Below are positions 1 through 10,105 of a stretch of 64,000 bases of DNA, piece by piece. Origin of the DNA: Mycobacterium arosiense ATCC BAA-1401 = DSM 45069 (lineage in GTDB: Bacteria > Actinomycetota > Actinomycetes > Mycobacteriales > Mycobacteriaceae); NCBI RefSeq assembly GCF_002086125.1, contig NZ_MVHG01000012.1, forward strand, positions 37,401 to 101,400, in the 5' to 3' direction. The position numbers were made by a program, and so were the translations under genes. Within the stretch, counting starts at the first letter, position 1. Every line of letters starts with the position of its first letter. The notes under the pieces are model-generated. The model ran no database searches and was not told the DNA's origin. It worked only from the letters and a program-made list of their open reading frames with translations.

Positions 1-1159
1 GCCGCGGCATCCGAACGGCCGGCGGCCATTTGGTCGACGCGCGGGTCGGAGACCGCGGCCAGCAGCAGGTGATGCTTGGCCGACAGCTGCGGCAGCACGG
101 GTAGCAGGCCCTCGTCGAGGGCGGCCGCGTTGAGGTCGGTCAGCAGCACCACCAGAGAACGCCGGCGGGCGCGCAGCGCTATAGCGGAAACCATTGCCCG
201 CCAATCGGATTCGACCAGCGTCGGCTGCAGGGGCGCCATCGCGTCGACCAACTGGGCAAGCAGTTCGGTGCGCGAGGCGCCGAACACACCGGCCCGGCTC
301 ACCCGGTCGTGGGCGAGGAAGTCGACATGGTCCCCGGCCCGCGACGCGAGGGCCGCCAACAGCAGGGCGGCGTCCATCGACCAATCCAGCCGCGGCCAGC
401 CCGCCGGATCGGCAGCGGTCGGATCCACCCCGACACGCCCTGCCGCCGTACGGCCCGTGTCGAGCACGATCACCACCCGCCGGTCGCGTTCGGGGCGCCA
501 GGTGCGCACCACCACGTCGGCACGGCGCGCGGTGGCGCGCCAGTCGATCGAGCGGACGTCGTCACCGACGACATACTCTCGCAGCGAATCGAATTCGGTG
601 CCCTGCCCGCGGACCAGCGTGGGCAGCAGGCCGTCGATCTCGCGCAGCTTGGCGAGCCGCGACGGCAGGTGCTTGCGGGCCAGAAACGGGGGCAGCACCC
701 GCAACTGGCCGGGTACCGGGCGCGAACGTTGCCGTGCCGCCAGGCCCAGCGGTCCGATCGAACGGGCGGTCACCACCGTCGCGCGCTGATCGCCGCGGCG
801 GACCGGTTGCAGCCGGGTCGCGACGTGCTGGTCCTGCCCTGCGGGGATGGTGAGTGGGTGGATGCGCGGCCGCGCCTGGGCGCTGGGCGGCCAGGTGTCG
901 CGGACCTGGCCGCGGAACCTGCGCGGGCCGTCGTTGTAAATCAACAGTCCGCTCTCCACCTGCTGCCCGAGCCGGGCGGAGCGATCCGGGGAACGGGCGT
1001 AGCGCAACGTGGCGGGGCTGGCCGCCAATGCGATGTCGACGACCACGGCGATCGTCAGCGCGATCAGCAGGGCCGCGAAAGTCGGTGCCGGCCAAGGAGA
1101 CAGCGCGATCGGCAGGACGCAGATCAGTGCGACCAGCCCGGTGCGTCCGGTCAGGACCA

Positions 1160-1160
<1 letters not shown>
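1..1160 (-). CDS. DUF58 domain protein (Rv3693-like), 3' end outside window
   Basis: This frame is open from a GTG at 1160 to the window edge, about 386 codons. Two N-terminal hydrophobic stretches (roughly residues 8-45) are followed by the DUF58 core, including a REYVVGDDVRSIDWRATAR-type segment near residue 205 and a VIVLDTGR stretch typical of the von Willebrand-like fold. DUF58 proteins sit beside MoxR ATPases and are thought to assist envelope or metal-dependent assembly; no precise substrate is known. The start overlaps the moxR2 stop by one base, so the two genes are translationally coupled. The C-terminus is cut off by the window. Confidence 0.85.
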
Positions 1161-2133
<973 letters not shown>

Positions 2134-2137
<4 letters not shown>

Positions 2138-3273
2138 GGGTGTGCGACCTGCCTTTCGATTTCGTCGAGCGCACGGGCCAGTTGTAACAGGTCGTTGTCG
2201 GTCGTCGGGGGCGGACCGAACAGATGGTAGGTGACGAAGGCCGGATCGGATCCGATGCGCTGGGCCGCCGTGGTGATCACCGCCGCGGGCGAAGCGCCCG
2301 CGCCCAGGCCGAGCCGCGGCAGCAGCCGCGCCACCGCGGCGGTGCGCAATGCGGTGGCCGCGCGATCGCGTGCCCGCCGGGACCGGTACAGCCGGCCGCG
2401 GCCCTCGACGGTCTCCGACGCGCGGACCACCACGGGCAGCTCCTCGGCCACCAGGGGGCCAGGCCGTCGGCCCTTCCACAGTGCGACCAGCAGCACCACC
2501 AGCGCCAGCTGCCCGACGATCCAGATGGCATTGGGTGGAATCAGCTCGAAAAGCGATGCCCTGGCTGAGGATTCACCCTCGACCTGGTGCGGCGCGTACC
2601 AGATGAGCCGGGGCCGGTCGCCGGCGAGGTTCATCGCGAGGGCGGCGTTGCCCGCTCGCAGCAGGCCGCCGTTGGTCATGAAGTCGGTGTTGCCGACCGC
2701 TGTGATGGTCCGCCCCTTCTCGCGGAAGCGAATCAGCGCGCCGTCGTAGCAGCGGGTCATCGCGCGGCCGTCTTTGGGCTCGTAGGTGGTGCTGCGTCCG
2801 AACCGCACCGAGCCGGCGCGAACCGCCTCGCGCAGCGTGCAATTCGGGTCGAGGTCGAAACCGTTGGCCCCGGAGGTCCGGATGTCCGGCAGCAGCGCCT
2901 CGCGGGTGCGCGTCGTCGGTTCCACCAGTAGCAGATCCGCATGGACGTCAGCCAGCCGGTCCAGCAGCGTGTCGGTGAGGTATTGGCTCTGGGCCACCAG
3001 GATCAGCGCATCGGGTCGCGCCGCGTCTTAGACGTCGGCGATGTTGTTGGCGACGACGACGTCGACACCGGCGTTGCGCAGCAACTCCACCAGCGCGTGG
3101 GCTCCGTCGGATCCGGTTGCCTGCGGGTCCATGCGTGCGCCGGGCCGCGGCGCGGTCACATAGGCATCGACGCCGGCGATGACCGCGAGCACCAGCACCG
3201 CGACGAGCACCCACCGCCAGGTGCGCCAACGCCGCGGCGTGGTTTCGGCAGGGGCGCCGATGGTCGTCGCCAT
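2134..3273 (-). pseudogene. DUF4350 membrane protein (Rv3691-like) interrupted by an in-frame stop
   Basis: The ATG at 3273 overlaps the upstream stop (ATGA). Residues 1-81 contain one transmembrane helix (VLVAVLVLAVIAGVDAY) and the beginning of the DUF4350 domain. A TAA at 3028-3030 (codon 82) then stops translation, and the same frame continues without any shift for 297 more codons through the rest of the domain and a second membrane helix (LALVVLLVALW, near residue 225). Homologous reading continues directly across the stop, so this is a point nonsense mutation or a sequencing error rather than two genes. Reinitiation at internal starts near 2997 is possible but would lose the membrane anchor. 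Confidence 0.8.
3028..3030 (-). other. Premature TAA codon in the DUF4350 gene
   Basis: The codon at this position on the minus strand is TAA, between ...NIADV and DAARPD.... The reading frame is identical on both sides and no indel is needed to restore it. Confidence 0.85.
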
Positions 3274-3926
3274 CAGTGCACCGCCGCCCACGACTCGGGT
3301 GCTTCCGCGCGGCCGGGTGCCAGCGGTCCGCCCTGCCAGCGGGACCGCAGGTGGTCGTCCAGCTCGGCGATCATCTGGTAGGCCGCCTGGGTGCCGGGTT
3401 GTTCACCGTACGTGACATCGTTGAAAGCCGTTGCCGCTTGCGTCAATTCGCCGGACAGATGGGGCAGCGCCGCGGCGGCGTCGCGGGCCAGCTCGTTGGC
3501 CGTGCGGCTCGGTGCCGGTGTCAGCACCCGGGTCTCTTCGAGCTGGCGGGCGACGGCGCGCAGCCGGTGACGAATCGCCGCGGCCCAGTCGCCCTGCGCC
3601 GCGTAATTTTCGGCGGTGACGCGATGCTGGGCCGCGGTCAGTTGGGCGGCTTCGAATAACGAGTAGTCACCGCCGCGGCGCGTGCGCATGGTGCGCCGCA
3701 GCACGTAGACTCCGACGACCACCGCGATGGCGAGCAGGGTGAAAAGCGCTGTGGCGGTAAGCCATCCGCCCGGTATCGTGGAGGTCTCCTGCAGCAGCCG
3801 GTAGATCAGGTCGTTGAGCCAGTCGACGATGTGTTCGCGTGCGGAGCCCTTCGAATAGATGGGTTTGTTGAGTTCGTCCTGCGCGACGCGGTGTGCGGCA
3901 TCGCGGTCGATGTCGATGGAAGGCAT
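3273..3926 (-). CDS. DUF4129 membrane protein (Rv3690-like)
   Basis: A 217-residue protein with one clear transmembrane helix (LTATALFTLLAIAVVVGVYVL, about residues 56-76) and a C-terminal DUF4129 domain (residues about 95-205, with a YAAQGDWAAAIRHRLRAVAR helix). DUF4129 proteins accompany DUF58/MoxR and DUF4350 genes and are often associated with transglutaminase-type or envelope-assembly clusters. The stop overlaps the next start (ATGA). Its function is not established. Confidence 0.85.
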   Translation of the reverse strand: MPSIDIDRDAAHRVAQDELNKPIYSKGSAREHIVDWLNDLIYRLLQETSTIPGGWLTATALFTLLAIAVVVGVYVLRRTMRTRRGGDYSLFEAAQLTAAQHRVTAENYAAQGDWAAAIRHRLRAVARQLEETRVLTPAPSRTANELARDAAAALPHLSGELTQAATAFNDVTYGEQPGTQAAYQMIAELDDHLRSRWQGGPLAPGRAEAPESWAAVH

Positions 3927-3948
3927 CCTCGGGCAATCCTTTCGGCCC

Positions 3949-5193
3949 TTATAGGGGCCGGGTCAGCCAGAGATTGTCGGTGGACGCGGCCGCGTAGGAC
4001 CCCTGCGCGGCTCCGCTCTGCAGCACCAAATCGAATGCCTCGGCGCGCATCCGGCGGTCGGTGTACAGCAGCACGATGACTCCCGCGTTGAAGGGTGTGG
4101 TGATGATCTCGCCGATCGCGGCCCCCACCGACAGGATCGCGGTGCTGACCACGAACGCCGTGCTGGACGAGGTGATCTGAAAAATCTGGCCGACGATGCT
4201 GAAGGGCGCCGCGACGGCGTTGGCGACGACGGATGCCACCAGGAAGGTGAGGAACCGGATGCCCAGCACCCGCCAGAAGCCGTTGCGAATGAGTTTGAAG
4301 GACCGGGTGATTGCGTCCATGACGGGCAACCGCTCCAGCACGATCAGCACCGGGGCGAACAGCACCACCGTGTACAGGTACGCCAGGAGCGCGAGCACGG
4401 CCAGCGCCGACGGGATGCCCAACACCACGGCCGCCGCGGCGTTGCCGATCGCCGCGAGCACACCGATGATCACCGCGACCAGTCCGGCAAGGGCCGCCAC
4501 CACGACGGCTTCCAGTAGGGCCAGGCCGAGCAGGGCCGGCAGACGCCCGCGGATTTTGGCCCAGGTTTCGCCGATGGTGATCGGTGACCCGAACACCGCG
4601 CGCCCGACGATGACGGTGAGCATGCCGGACAGCAACATGCCGCCCAGCCAGCCGACCAGGATGCCGCCGCCCACCGACGCCGTCCAGGCGCCCAGGACCC
4701 CCGAGCTCAGTTCGCCGGGCTGATCGGTGCCGAACCTGTCGGCGGCGGCCAGCGGCCCGAAGAACGCGACCTTGGTGATGATCTGCATGATCACCACGAC
4801 GATGGCAGTCAGACCCAACGTCGCCTTCGGGTTCGCTCGGACATACCCGACCGCGCCGTTGAAGATGTCGCCGAGGGTCAGCGGCCGCAGCGGGATGATC
4901 CCGGGTTTGGCGGCTCCGTAGCCCGGCGTGCCGAACGGGGGCGGCGATCCGTAGCCCGGTCCGACGCCGTAGCCCGTTGGCGGCCCGTATCCGGGCGCAG
5001 CGCCGTAACCGGGTGGGGACCAGTAGCCCGACGGGGACGGGTAGCCGGGCGGCGGGCCGTATGCCGGTGGCGGGCCGTATGCCGGTGGCGGGCCGTATGC
5101 CGGTGGCGGGCCGTACGCGGCTGGACCGTATGCAGGTTGTGGGCCGTATGCCGGTGGCGGACCGACCGGGTTACCAGGCGGCGGCGCGCTCAC
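3949..5193 (-). CDS. Proline-rich polytopic membrane protein (Rv3689-like)
   Basis: A 414-residue protein. About 100 N-terminal residues are low-complexity Pro/Tyr/Gly repeats (GPPPAY units), presumably cytosolic. They are followed by a domain with about six hydrophobic helices between residues 135 and 370, resembling the glycerophosphoryl-diester-phosphodiesterase-associated membrane domain family. The GTG at 5193 is preferred because longer versions of the frame run into the divergent yqeY gene and lose the expected composition. It is the first gene of the leftward moxR2 operon. Function unknown. Confidence 0.8.
   Translation of the reverse strand: MSAPPPGNPVGPPPAYGPQPAYGPAAYGPPPAYGPPPAYGPPPAYGPPPGYPSPSGYWSPPGYGAAPGYGPPTGYGVGPGYGSPPPFGTPGYGAAKPGIIPLRPLTLGDIFNGAVGYVRANPKATLGLTAIVVVIMQIITKVAFFGPLAAADRFGTDQPGELSSGVLGAWTASVGGGILVGWLGGMLLSGMLTVIVGRAVFGSPITIGETWAKIRGRLPALLGLALLEAVVVAALAGLVAVIIGVLAAIGNAAAAVVLGIPSALAVLALLAYLYTVVLFAPVLIVLERLPVMDAITRSFKLIRNGFWRVLGIRFLTFLVASVVANAVAAPFSIVGQIFQITSSSTAFVVSTAILSVGAAIGEIITTPFNAGVIVLLYTDRRMRAEAFDLVLQSGAAQGSYAAASTDNLWLTRPL
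5041..5160 (-). repeat. 18-bp tandem repeat encoding GPPPAY units
   Basis: At least three near-perfect copies of an 18-base unit (plus strand ggcgggccgtatgccggt) lie head to tail, flanked by more diverged copies. Read on the minus strand they encode the hexapeptide repeat of the proline-rich N-terminus. Copy number is likely to vary between strains. Confidence 0.85.
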
Positions 5194-5305
5194 CGAACCC
5201 CGCGGCTTCTGCAGCCGGGCGCGTCGTTCGTCATGGGCTCCATCCTGTCGGCGGCCGTGGCTTTTCACAATGTCGCCCCCCCACCCGGCGCGTAGCGTCT
5301 GACAC

Positions 5306-5770
5306 ATGGCGGAACTCAAATCCCGGATCCGGGCGGACCTGACCGCGGCGATGAAGGCCCAGGACAGGTTGCGAACGGCCACCCTGCGCATGCTGTTAGC
5401 TGCCATCCAAACCGAGGAAGTCTCCGGTAAGCAGGCCAAAGACCTCACCGACGAGGAGGTCATCAAGGTCCTGGCCAAGGAATCCCGCAAGCGAAGCGAA
5501 TCCGCGGAGATCTACACCCAGAACGGGCGCGCAGAGCTCGCCGCCAACGAGCACGCCGAGGGCCGGATCATCGACGAGTACCTGCCCACCCCGCTCACCG
5601 AGGCGGAGGTGGCCGACGTTGCCGACACCGCGATCGCGCAGGTCGCCGAGAAAATCGGCGAGCGGCCCGGGATGAAGCAGATGGGCATGGTGATGAAGGC
5701 CGCGACCGCGATCGCCGCCGGTAAGGCCGACGGCGCCCGCCTCTCGGCCGCCGTCAAGGAGCGGCTGTAA
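5306..5770 (+). CDS. GatB/YqeY domain protein (Rv3688c-like)
   Basis: A 154-residue, highly charged, mostly helical protein matching the YqeY family along its length (KSRIRADLTAAMKAQD at the start, KQMGMVMKA near residue 130). This domain resembles the C-terminal tRNA-binding domain of GatB amidotransferase, but the stand-alone proteins have no proven reaction. It is divergent from the proline-rich membrane gene. In M. tuberculosis it neighbours rsfB directly; here a large block separates them. Confidence 0.92.
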   Translation: MAELKSRIRADLTAAMKAQDRLRTATLRMLLAAIQTEEVSGKQAKDLTDEEVIKVLAKESRKRSESAEIYTQNGRAELAANEHAEGRIIDEYLPTPLTEAEVADVADTAIAQVAEKIGERPGMKQMGMVMKAATAIAAGKADGARLSAAVKERL

Positions 5771-5777
5771 CACCGGA

Positions 5778-7475
5778 TCAGACAACGACCCGGGTTCCGT
5801 CATCGCGGCGGCGCGTCGCGCGCCGGGCGTCGAGCGTTTCCAGCAGCGGTACCGCCACCCGCCGGGTGGTGTTCAGCGCCCGCCGCGCTTCGCTGACGGT
5901 GAACGGTTGCGGCAGCCCCGCCAGCACGGCGGCGGCACGGTCCAGCGCGTCGGGCCCCAGCACCACCCCGTCGGCGATCCGCGTCAGCCGCCCGGCCCGC
6001 ACCGCCGCGGCCAGCTCGCGGGGGCCCAGCTTCAGCTCGGCCAGCTCGTCGGCCTCGGGCGCCCGAAACGGCTCGGCGGCCAGCCACTCCTCGACCGTGC
6101 GCACGGCCTTATCGACACGCGCCGGCAGGCCCGACCCCGGGGGGCGGACCACCCCGTCGGCCACCTCGAGGCCGGTGCCGTGCAACAACTCCGGCAGCAG
6201 CTCGGCGGCGGGCAACCCGACCCGTTGTCGCAACGTCTCGAGCGGCATGCCCGCCGCGATGTCGTGATCGCCCACCCAGCGCCGCACCGCCGCGGTGGCG
6301 TCCTCGCGCCGCGCCGCCCACCACCGCGGGTCCACCACCCACTCGCCCACCCGCTGCCCGCGCGGCGCCAGACCCATGGCGCGCAGGTCGGCCGCGCGCG
6401 CGACGTCCGGCGCGCCGCGGACCTGGCCCGTGGCCAGCTCCGCGGCTCGAACCCGCGCCGCACCGCGCCGTCGCAGCGCGGGAGGCCGGACGTCGAGCAC
6501 CTCGATGCCCGCAGCGATCCGGTGCTGCCCGGGGTCGCGCAGCAACCCGACGTCCCTCACCCGCAACGGCAGCGGCCTGGACAGCCGCAGGCGCGCGGCG
6601 GCGGGCCCCAGCCGGCGCACCTGCACCGGCACGGCCGCCGACCCGACGTGCAGCATGAGCTGGCGACCCAGCGTGTCCACCGATCGCAGGGCCACGTCGA
6701 TCTCCGCGGTCTCCAGCCAGGCGCCCGGCGTGCGCACGGTGTCCCCACGGCCGATGTCGTGCCGGTCGACGCCCCGCAGATTCAGCGCGACCCGCGCCAC
6801 CGCGCCGACCTCGGCATGGTTGCGGCCCAACGATTGCAGCGCGCGGACGGTGACGCGGCGCCCGGCGTGCTCGAGTTCATCGCCCACTCGCACCGTGCCG
6901 GCGGCCAGCGTGCCGGTGACCACCGTGCCCGCGCCCCGGACCGTGAAGCTGCGGTCGACCCACAGCCGCACGTCGGCCGCGGGATCCGGCGCCGGCAGCC
7001 GGTCGGTCAGCGCCAGCAGTTCGGAGCGCACCCGGTCGAGGTCGGTGCCGATAGCCACGGCAGCACCGGCAAGTGAGGTGGCGGCGAGCCTTTCGGACGC
7101 CTGCGCGACGGCCGGGCCCGGATCGGCGAGGTCGGCCTTGCTGATCACCAGCAGCCCGTGCCGGACCCCGAGCGCGTCCAGCGCCGCCAGATGTTCCTCC
7201 GACTGCGGCATCCACCCCTCGGTGGCCGCGACGACGAACACCACCGCGGGGACGGCGCCGACGCCGGCCAGCATGTTGGCCACGAACCGCTCGTGGCCCG
7301 GCACGTCGACGAACGCGAGCTGACGGCCGCCGAGCTCTGTCCATGCGAAACCCAGATCGATGGTCAGGCCACGACGCTGCTCTTCGGCCAGCCGATCCGG
7401 CCACATGCCGGTAATCCGTTGCAGCAGAGTCGATTTGCCGTGATCGACGTGTCCGGCGGTGGCTAGGACGAACAC
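5778..7475 (-). CDS. selB: Selenocysteine-specific translation elongation factor SelB
   Basis: This 565-residue GTPase delivers Sec-tRNA-Sec to ribosomes paused at UGA codons carrying a SECIS hairpin. The N-terminal G domain shows G1 GHVDHGKS (residues about 8-15), G3 DVPGHERF and G4 SKADL. EF-Tu-like beta barrels follow, and the C-terminal 200 residues hold winged-helix repeats that bind SECIS RNA (the last contains TVSEARRALNTTRR). The GTG at 7475 places the P-loop close to the N-terminus as in the family and overlaps the selA stop by 13 bases. It works with selA, tRNA-Sec and selD next door on the fdhF UGA. Confidence 0.95.
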   Translation of the reverse strand: MFVLATAGHVDHGKSTLLQRITGMWPDRLAEEQRRGLTIDLGFAWTELGGRQLAFVDVPGHERFVANMLAGVGAVPAVVFVVAATEGWMPQSEEHLAALDALGVRHGLLVISKADLADPGPAVAQASERLAATSLAGAAVAIGTDLDRVRSELLALTDRLPAPDPAADVRLWVDRSFTVRGAGTVVTGTLAAGTVRVGDELEHAGRRVTVRALQSLGRNHAEVGAVARVALNLRGVDRHDIGRGDTVRTPGAWLETAEIDVALRSVDTLGRQLMLHVGSAAVPVQVRRLGPAAARLRLSRPLPLRVRDVGLLRDPGQHRIAAGIEVLDVRPPALRRRGAARVRAAELATGQVRGAPDVARAADLRAMGLAPRGQRVGEWVVDPRWWAARREDATAAVRRWVGDHDIAAGMPLETLRQRVGLPAAELLPELLHGTGLEVADGVVRPPGSGLPARVDKAVRTVEEWLAAEPFRAPEADELAELKLGPRELAAAVRAGRLTRIADGVVLGPDALDRAAAVLAGLPQPFTVSEARRALNTTRRVAVPLLETLDARRATRRRDDGTRVVV

Positions 7476-8755
7476 GCCCGTACCGCCGCGGCCAGCAGCT
7501 CGTCGTCCTCGGGCGCCACCGTGCACAGGTCGAGCAGACACCGGCCGCTCTCCAGACGGCCCACCACGGCCGGGGCGCCGAGCCGCAGCGCGGCGGCATA
7601 GGACTCGGGCAGGCTGACCGCGGCGCTGGGCAATTCGACCCCGGGCGCCCCGCCGCCGCCGACGGCAGCGACGCAGTCCACCGCCACCGCCCCGGGCAGC
7701 CCGGCGGCCAGCGCCTCGGCCCGGGCGCGCAGTCGGTTGACGTCGGCGGCCAGCGCCTGGGCCACCGGCGGGGGCGGCCCCAGCAGCGTCGCTTCCAGCG
7801 CGGCCAACGTCAGCTTGTCCACCCGCAGGGCCCGCGCGGCCGGGTGGCGCCGAATCCGCTCGATCAGCTCGGAGCGGCCGAAGAGCAACCCGGCCTGGGG
7901 CCCGCCGAGCAGTTTGTCCCCGCTCGCGGTGACCAGGTCGGCGCCGTCGGCCAGCATCGACGCCGCGTCCGGCTCGTCGGGCAACACCGGATGCGGCGAC
8001 AACAGGCCGGAGCCGATGTCGACCACCAGGGGGACGTCGAGCCTGCGCAGTTCCGGCGCCAGCGTCGCGACATCGGTGGCCGAGGTGAACCCGGTGACGT
8101 GGAAGTTGGACGGATGCACCTTGAGCACGAAACCGGTCTGCGGCCCCAGCGCCTCGGCGTAGTCGCGCAGGCTGGTGCGGTTGGTGGTGCCGACCTCGCG
8201 CAGCCGCGACCCGGTGGATTCCAGCAGTTCGGGGATGCGGAAGCCGTCACCGATTTCCACCAGTTCGCCGCGGCTGAGCACGATCTCCTTGCCGGGAGCC
8301 AGCGTCATGGCGGTCAACAGCAGCGCGGCGGCGTTGTTGTTGACGACGTGCACGCCGCCGGCGGTCGGGACCGCGCCCGCCAGCGCGGCCAGCGCCCCCC
8401 GGCCCCGGCGCGCGCGCCGGCCCGTCGCCAAATCGAACTCGACGTCGGTGGTCCCGCCGGCGGCGATCACCGCGTCCAGCGCGGCCCGCGACAGCGGCGC
8501 GCGGCCCAGATTGGTGTGCACCACCACTCCGGTGGCGTTGATGACCGGCCGCAGGCTCGAGGCGGTGGCGGGAAGCGCAGCGATGGCGTGCTCGGCGACC
8601 TGCTCGGGTGCGATCTCTCCGGCGCGGGCCCGCCGCTGCGCCGCGGTGATCACCGACTTCACCAGCGCGCGGCCCAGCACCCGCTGCGCCGCGGCCAGCC
8701 GCGGATCGGCCAGCAGCGTGTCGGTGCCGGGCACCCGGCGGCGCGGATCGGTCAT
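7463..8755 (-). CDS. selA: L-seryl-tRNA(Sec) selenium transferase
   Basis: This 430-residue PLP enzyme converts Ser-tRNA-Sec to Sec-tRNA-Sec using selenophosphate. The PLP-binding lysine lies in SGDKLLGGPQAG (near residue 280), and the N-terminal tRNA-binding helical domain includes VINATGVVVHTNLGRAPLS. Length is slightly shorter than the E. coli enzyme. It is immediately downstream of tRNA-Sec on the same strand (18-base gap) and overlaps selB, so tRNA, selA and selB may share a transcript. Confidence 0.96.
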   Translation of the reverse strand: MTDPRRRVPGTDTLLADPRLAAAQRVLGRALVKSVITAAQRRARAGEIAPEQVAEHAIAALPATASSLRPVINATGVVVHTNLGRAPLSRAALDAVIAAGGTTDVEFDLATGRRARRGRGALAALAGAVPTAGGVHVVNNNAAALLLTAMTLAPGKEIVLSRGELVEIGDGFRIPELLESTGSRLREVGTTNRTSLRDYAEALGPQTGFVLKVHPSNFHVTGFTSATDVATLAPELRRLDVPLVVDIGSGLLSPHPVLPDEPDAASMLADGADLVTASGDKLLGGPQAGLLFGRSELIERIRRHPAARALRVDKLTLAALEATLLGPPPPVAQALAADVNRLRARAEALAAGLPGAVAVDCVAAVGGGGAPGVELPSAAVSLPESYAAALRLGAPAVVGRLESGRCLLDLCTVAPEDDELLAAAVRACSS

Positions 8756-8773
8756 CGCGGCCCCGAAAGGAGA

Positions 8774-8868
8774 TGGCGGAGGCGGACGGGAATTGAACCC
8801 GCCAACGACAGCGACTGCCGTTCGACGGTTTTGAAGACCGCGCCGGTCACCAGACCGGACACGCCTCC
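8774..8868 (-). tRNA. selC: tRNA-Sec (anticodon UCA)
   Basis: The minus strand folds as a 95-nt tRNA. The acceptor arm GGAGGCG pairs with CGCCTCC; the 3' end GCCA is encoded. The anticodon stem-loop GGTCTTCAAAACC has TCA at 8834-8832. A long variable arm and the T-arm GGGTTCAATTCCC are also present. The unusual length, the UCA anticodon and the G discriminator match bacterial selenocysteine tRNAs, and it lies between selA and selD. Confidence 0.96.
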
Positions 8869-8913
8869 TCGAGCCATGGCGCCAATTGTGGCAGCCTTCG
8901 GCGCACGGGCACC

Positions 8914-9915
8914 ATGGACGCCGTGACGTATCGATTGACTCAATACGCCCACGGCGGCGGCTGCGCCTGCAAAATCCCGCCCGGTGAGCTCGAGGACGTG
9001 GTCCGCGGGCTGGGTTCCAACCCGCCGCGGGACCCGTTCGGACAGCTGTTGGTGGGCCTGGACAACGGCGATGACGCGGCGGTGGTGCGCATCCAGGACG
9101 GCACCGCGCTGATCGCGACCACGGACTTCTTCACCCCGGTGGTGGACGACGCCTACGACTGGGGCCGCATCGCGGCCACCAACGCGCTGTCCGACGTCTA
9201 CGCGATGGGCGGGTGCCCGGTGGTCGCGGTGAACCTGCTGGGCTGGCCGCGCGAGGTGCTGCCGTTCGAGCTGGCCGCCGAGACGCTGCGCGGCGGGCTG
9301 GACGTGTGCGGACTGGCCGGCTGCCACCTGGCCGGCGGCCACAGCGTCGATGACCCAGAACCCAAGTACGGGCTGGCGGTCACCGGAATCGCCGATCCAA
9401 ACCGCTTGCTGCGCAACGACTCCGGTAAGCCCGGGACGCCGCTGTCGCTGACCAAGCCGCTCGGTGTCGGCGTGCTGAACAACCGGCACAAGGCCACCGG
9501 AGAGCGCTTCGACGAGGCCGTGGCCGTGATGACCACGCTCAACGCCGATGCGGCCGCCGCGGCACTGGCGGCCGGCGTCGAATGTGCCACCGATGTCACC
9601 GGTTTCGGGTTGCTCGGACATCTGCACAAGCTGGCGCGAGCCAGCGGCGTCACGGCGGTGATCGATTCGGCGGCGGTGCCCTACCTGGACGGCGCGCGTG
9701 CGGCGCTGGCCGCCGGCTACCTCTCCGGCGGAACCCGGCGAAACCTCGAGTGGGTGGCGCCGCACGTCGACCTGTCCGCCGTCGGGGAGGACGACGCCTT
9801 GTTGCTCGCCGACGCGCAGACCTCCGGTGGGCTGCTGATCGCCGGAGAGATTCCGGGAGCGCCCGTCATCGGCGAGCTGACACCGCGCGGCGAGCACACT
9901 ATCGTGGTGCGCTGA
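8914..9915 (+). CDS. selD: Selenophosphate synthase
   Basis: This 333-residue enzyme makes selenophosphate from selenide and ATP, the selenium donor for SelA. The active-site segment CACKI places Cys17 and Lys20 at the same numbers as the E. coli enzyme, so this copy uses Cys rather than Sec. Glycine-rich ATP-binding segments (NALSDVYAMGG, GGHSVDD, TDVTGFGLLGH) are intact. It starts 45 bases from tRNA-Sec on the opposite strand and is followed by the formate dehydrogenase operon that uses its product. Confidence 0.96.
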   Translation: MDAVTYRLTQYAHGGGCACKIPPGELEDVVRGLGSNPPRDPFGQLLVGLDNGDDAAVVRIQDGTALIATTDFFTPVVDDAYDWGRIAATNALSDVYAMGGCPVVAVNLLGWPREVLPFELAAETLRGGLDVCGLAGCHLAGGHSVDDPEPKYGLAVTGIADPNRLLRNDSGKPGTPLSLTKPLGVGVLNNRHKATGERFDEAVAVMTTLNADAAAAALAAGVECATDVTGFGLLGHLHKLARASGVTAVIDSAAVPYLDGARAALAAGYLSGGTRRNLEWVAPHVDLSAVGEDDALLLADAQTSGGLLIAGEIPGAPVIGELTPRGEHTIVVR

Positions 9916-9940
9916 TCGGGCCGATCGCCCTAGCACATAT

Positions 9941-10105
9941 GGCGACCCGCCGCGCCCGGCTTCGCCGCGCTTGCGATCGCCACTGGGTCAAACGGTGGCG
10001 ACCCGCCGCGCCCGGCTTCGCCGCGCTTGCGATCGCACTGGGTCAAACGGTGGCGACCCGCCGCGCCCGGCTTCGCCGCGCTTGCGATCGCACTAGGGTA
10101 AACAC
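9941..10105 (+). repeat. Three tandem copies of a ~55-bp GC-rich repeat upstream of fdhF
   Basis: Copies start at 9941, 9997 and 10052, each beginning ggcgacccgccgcgcccggc. The first two end in gggtcaaacggt and the third ends just before the fdhF ATG. Each copy contains the small hairpin CGGC-TTC-GCCG. They fill the selD-fdhF gap and would lie in the fdhF leader if both genes share a transcript. Confidence 0.9.
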
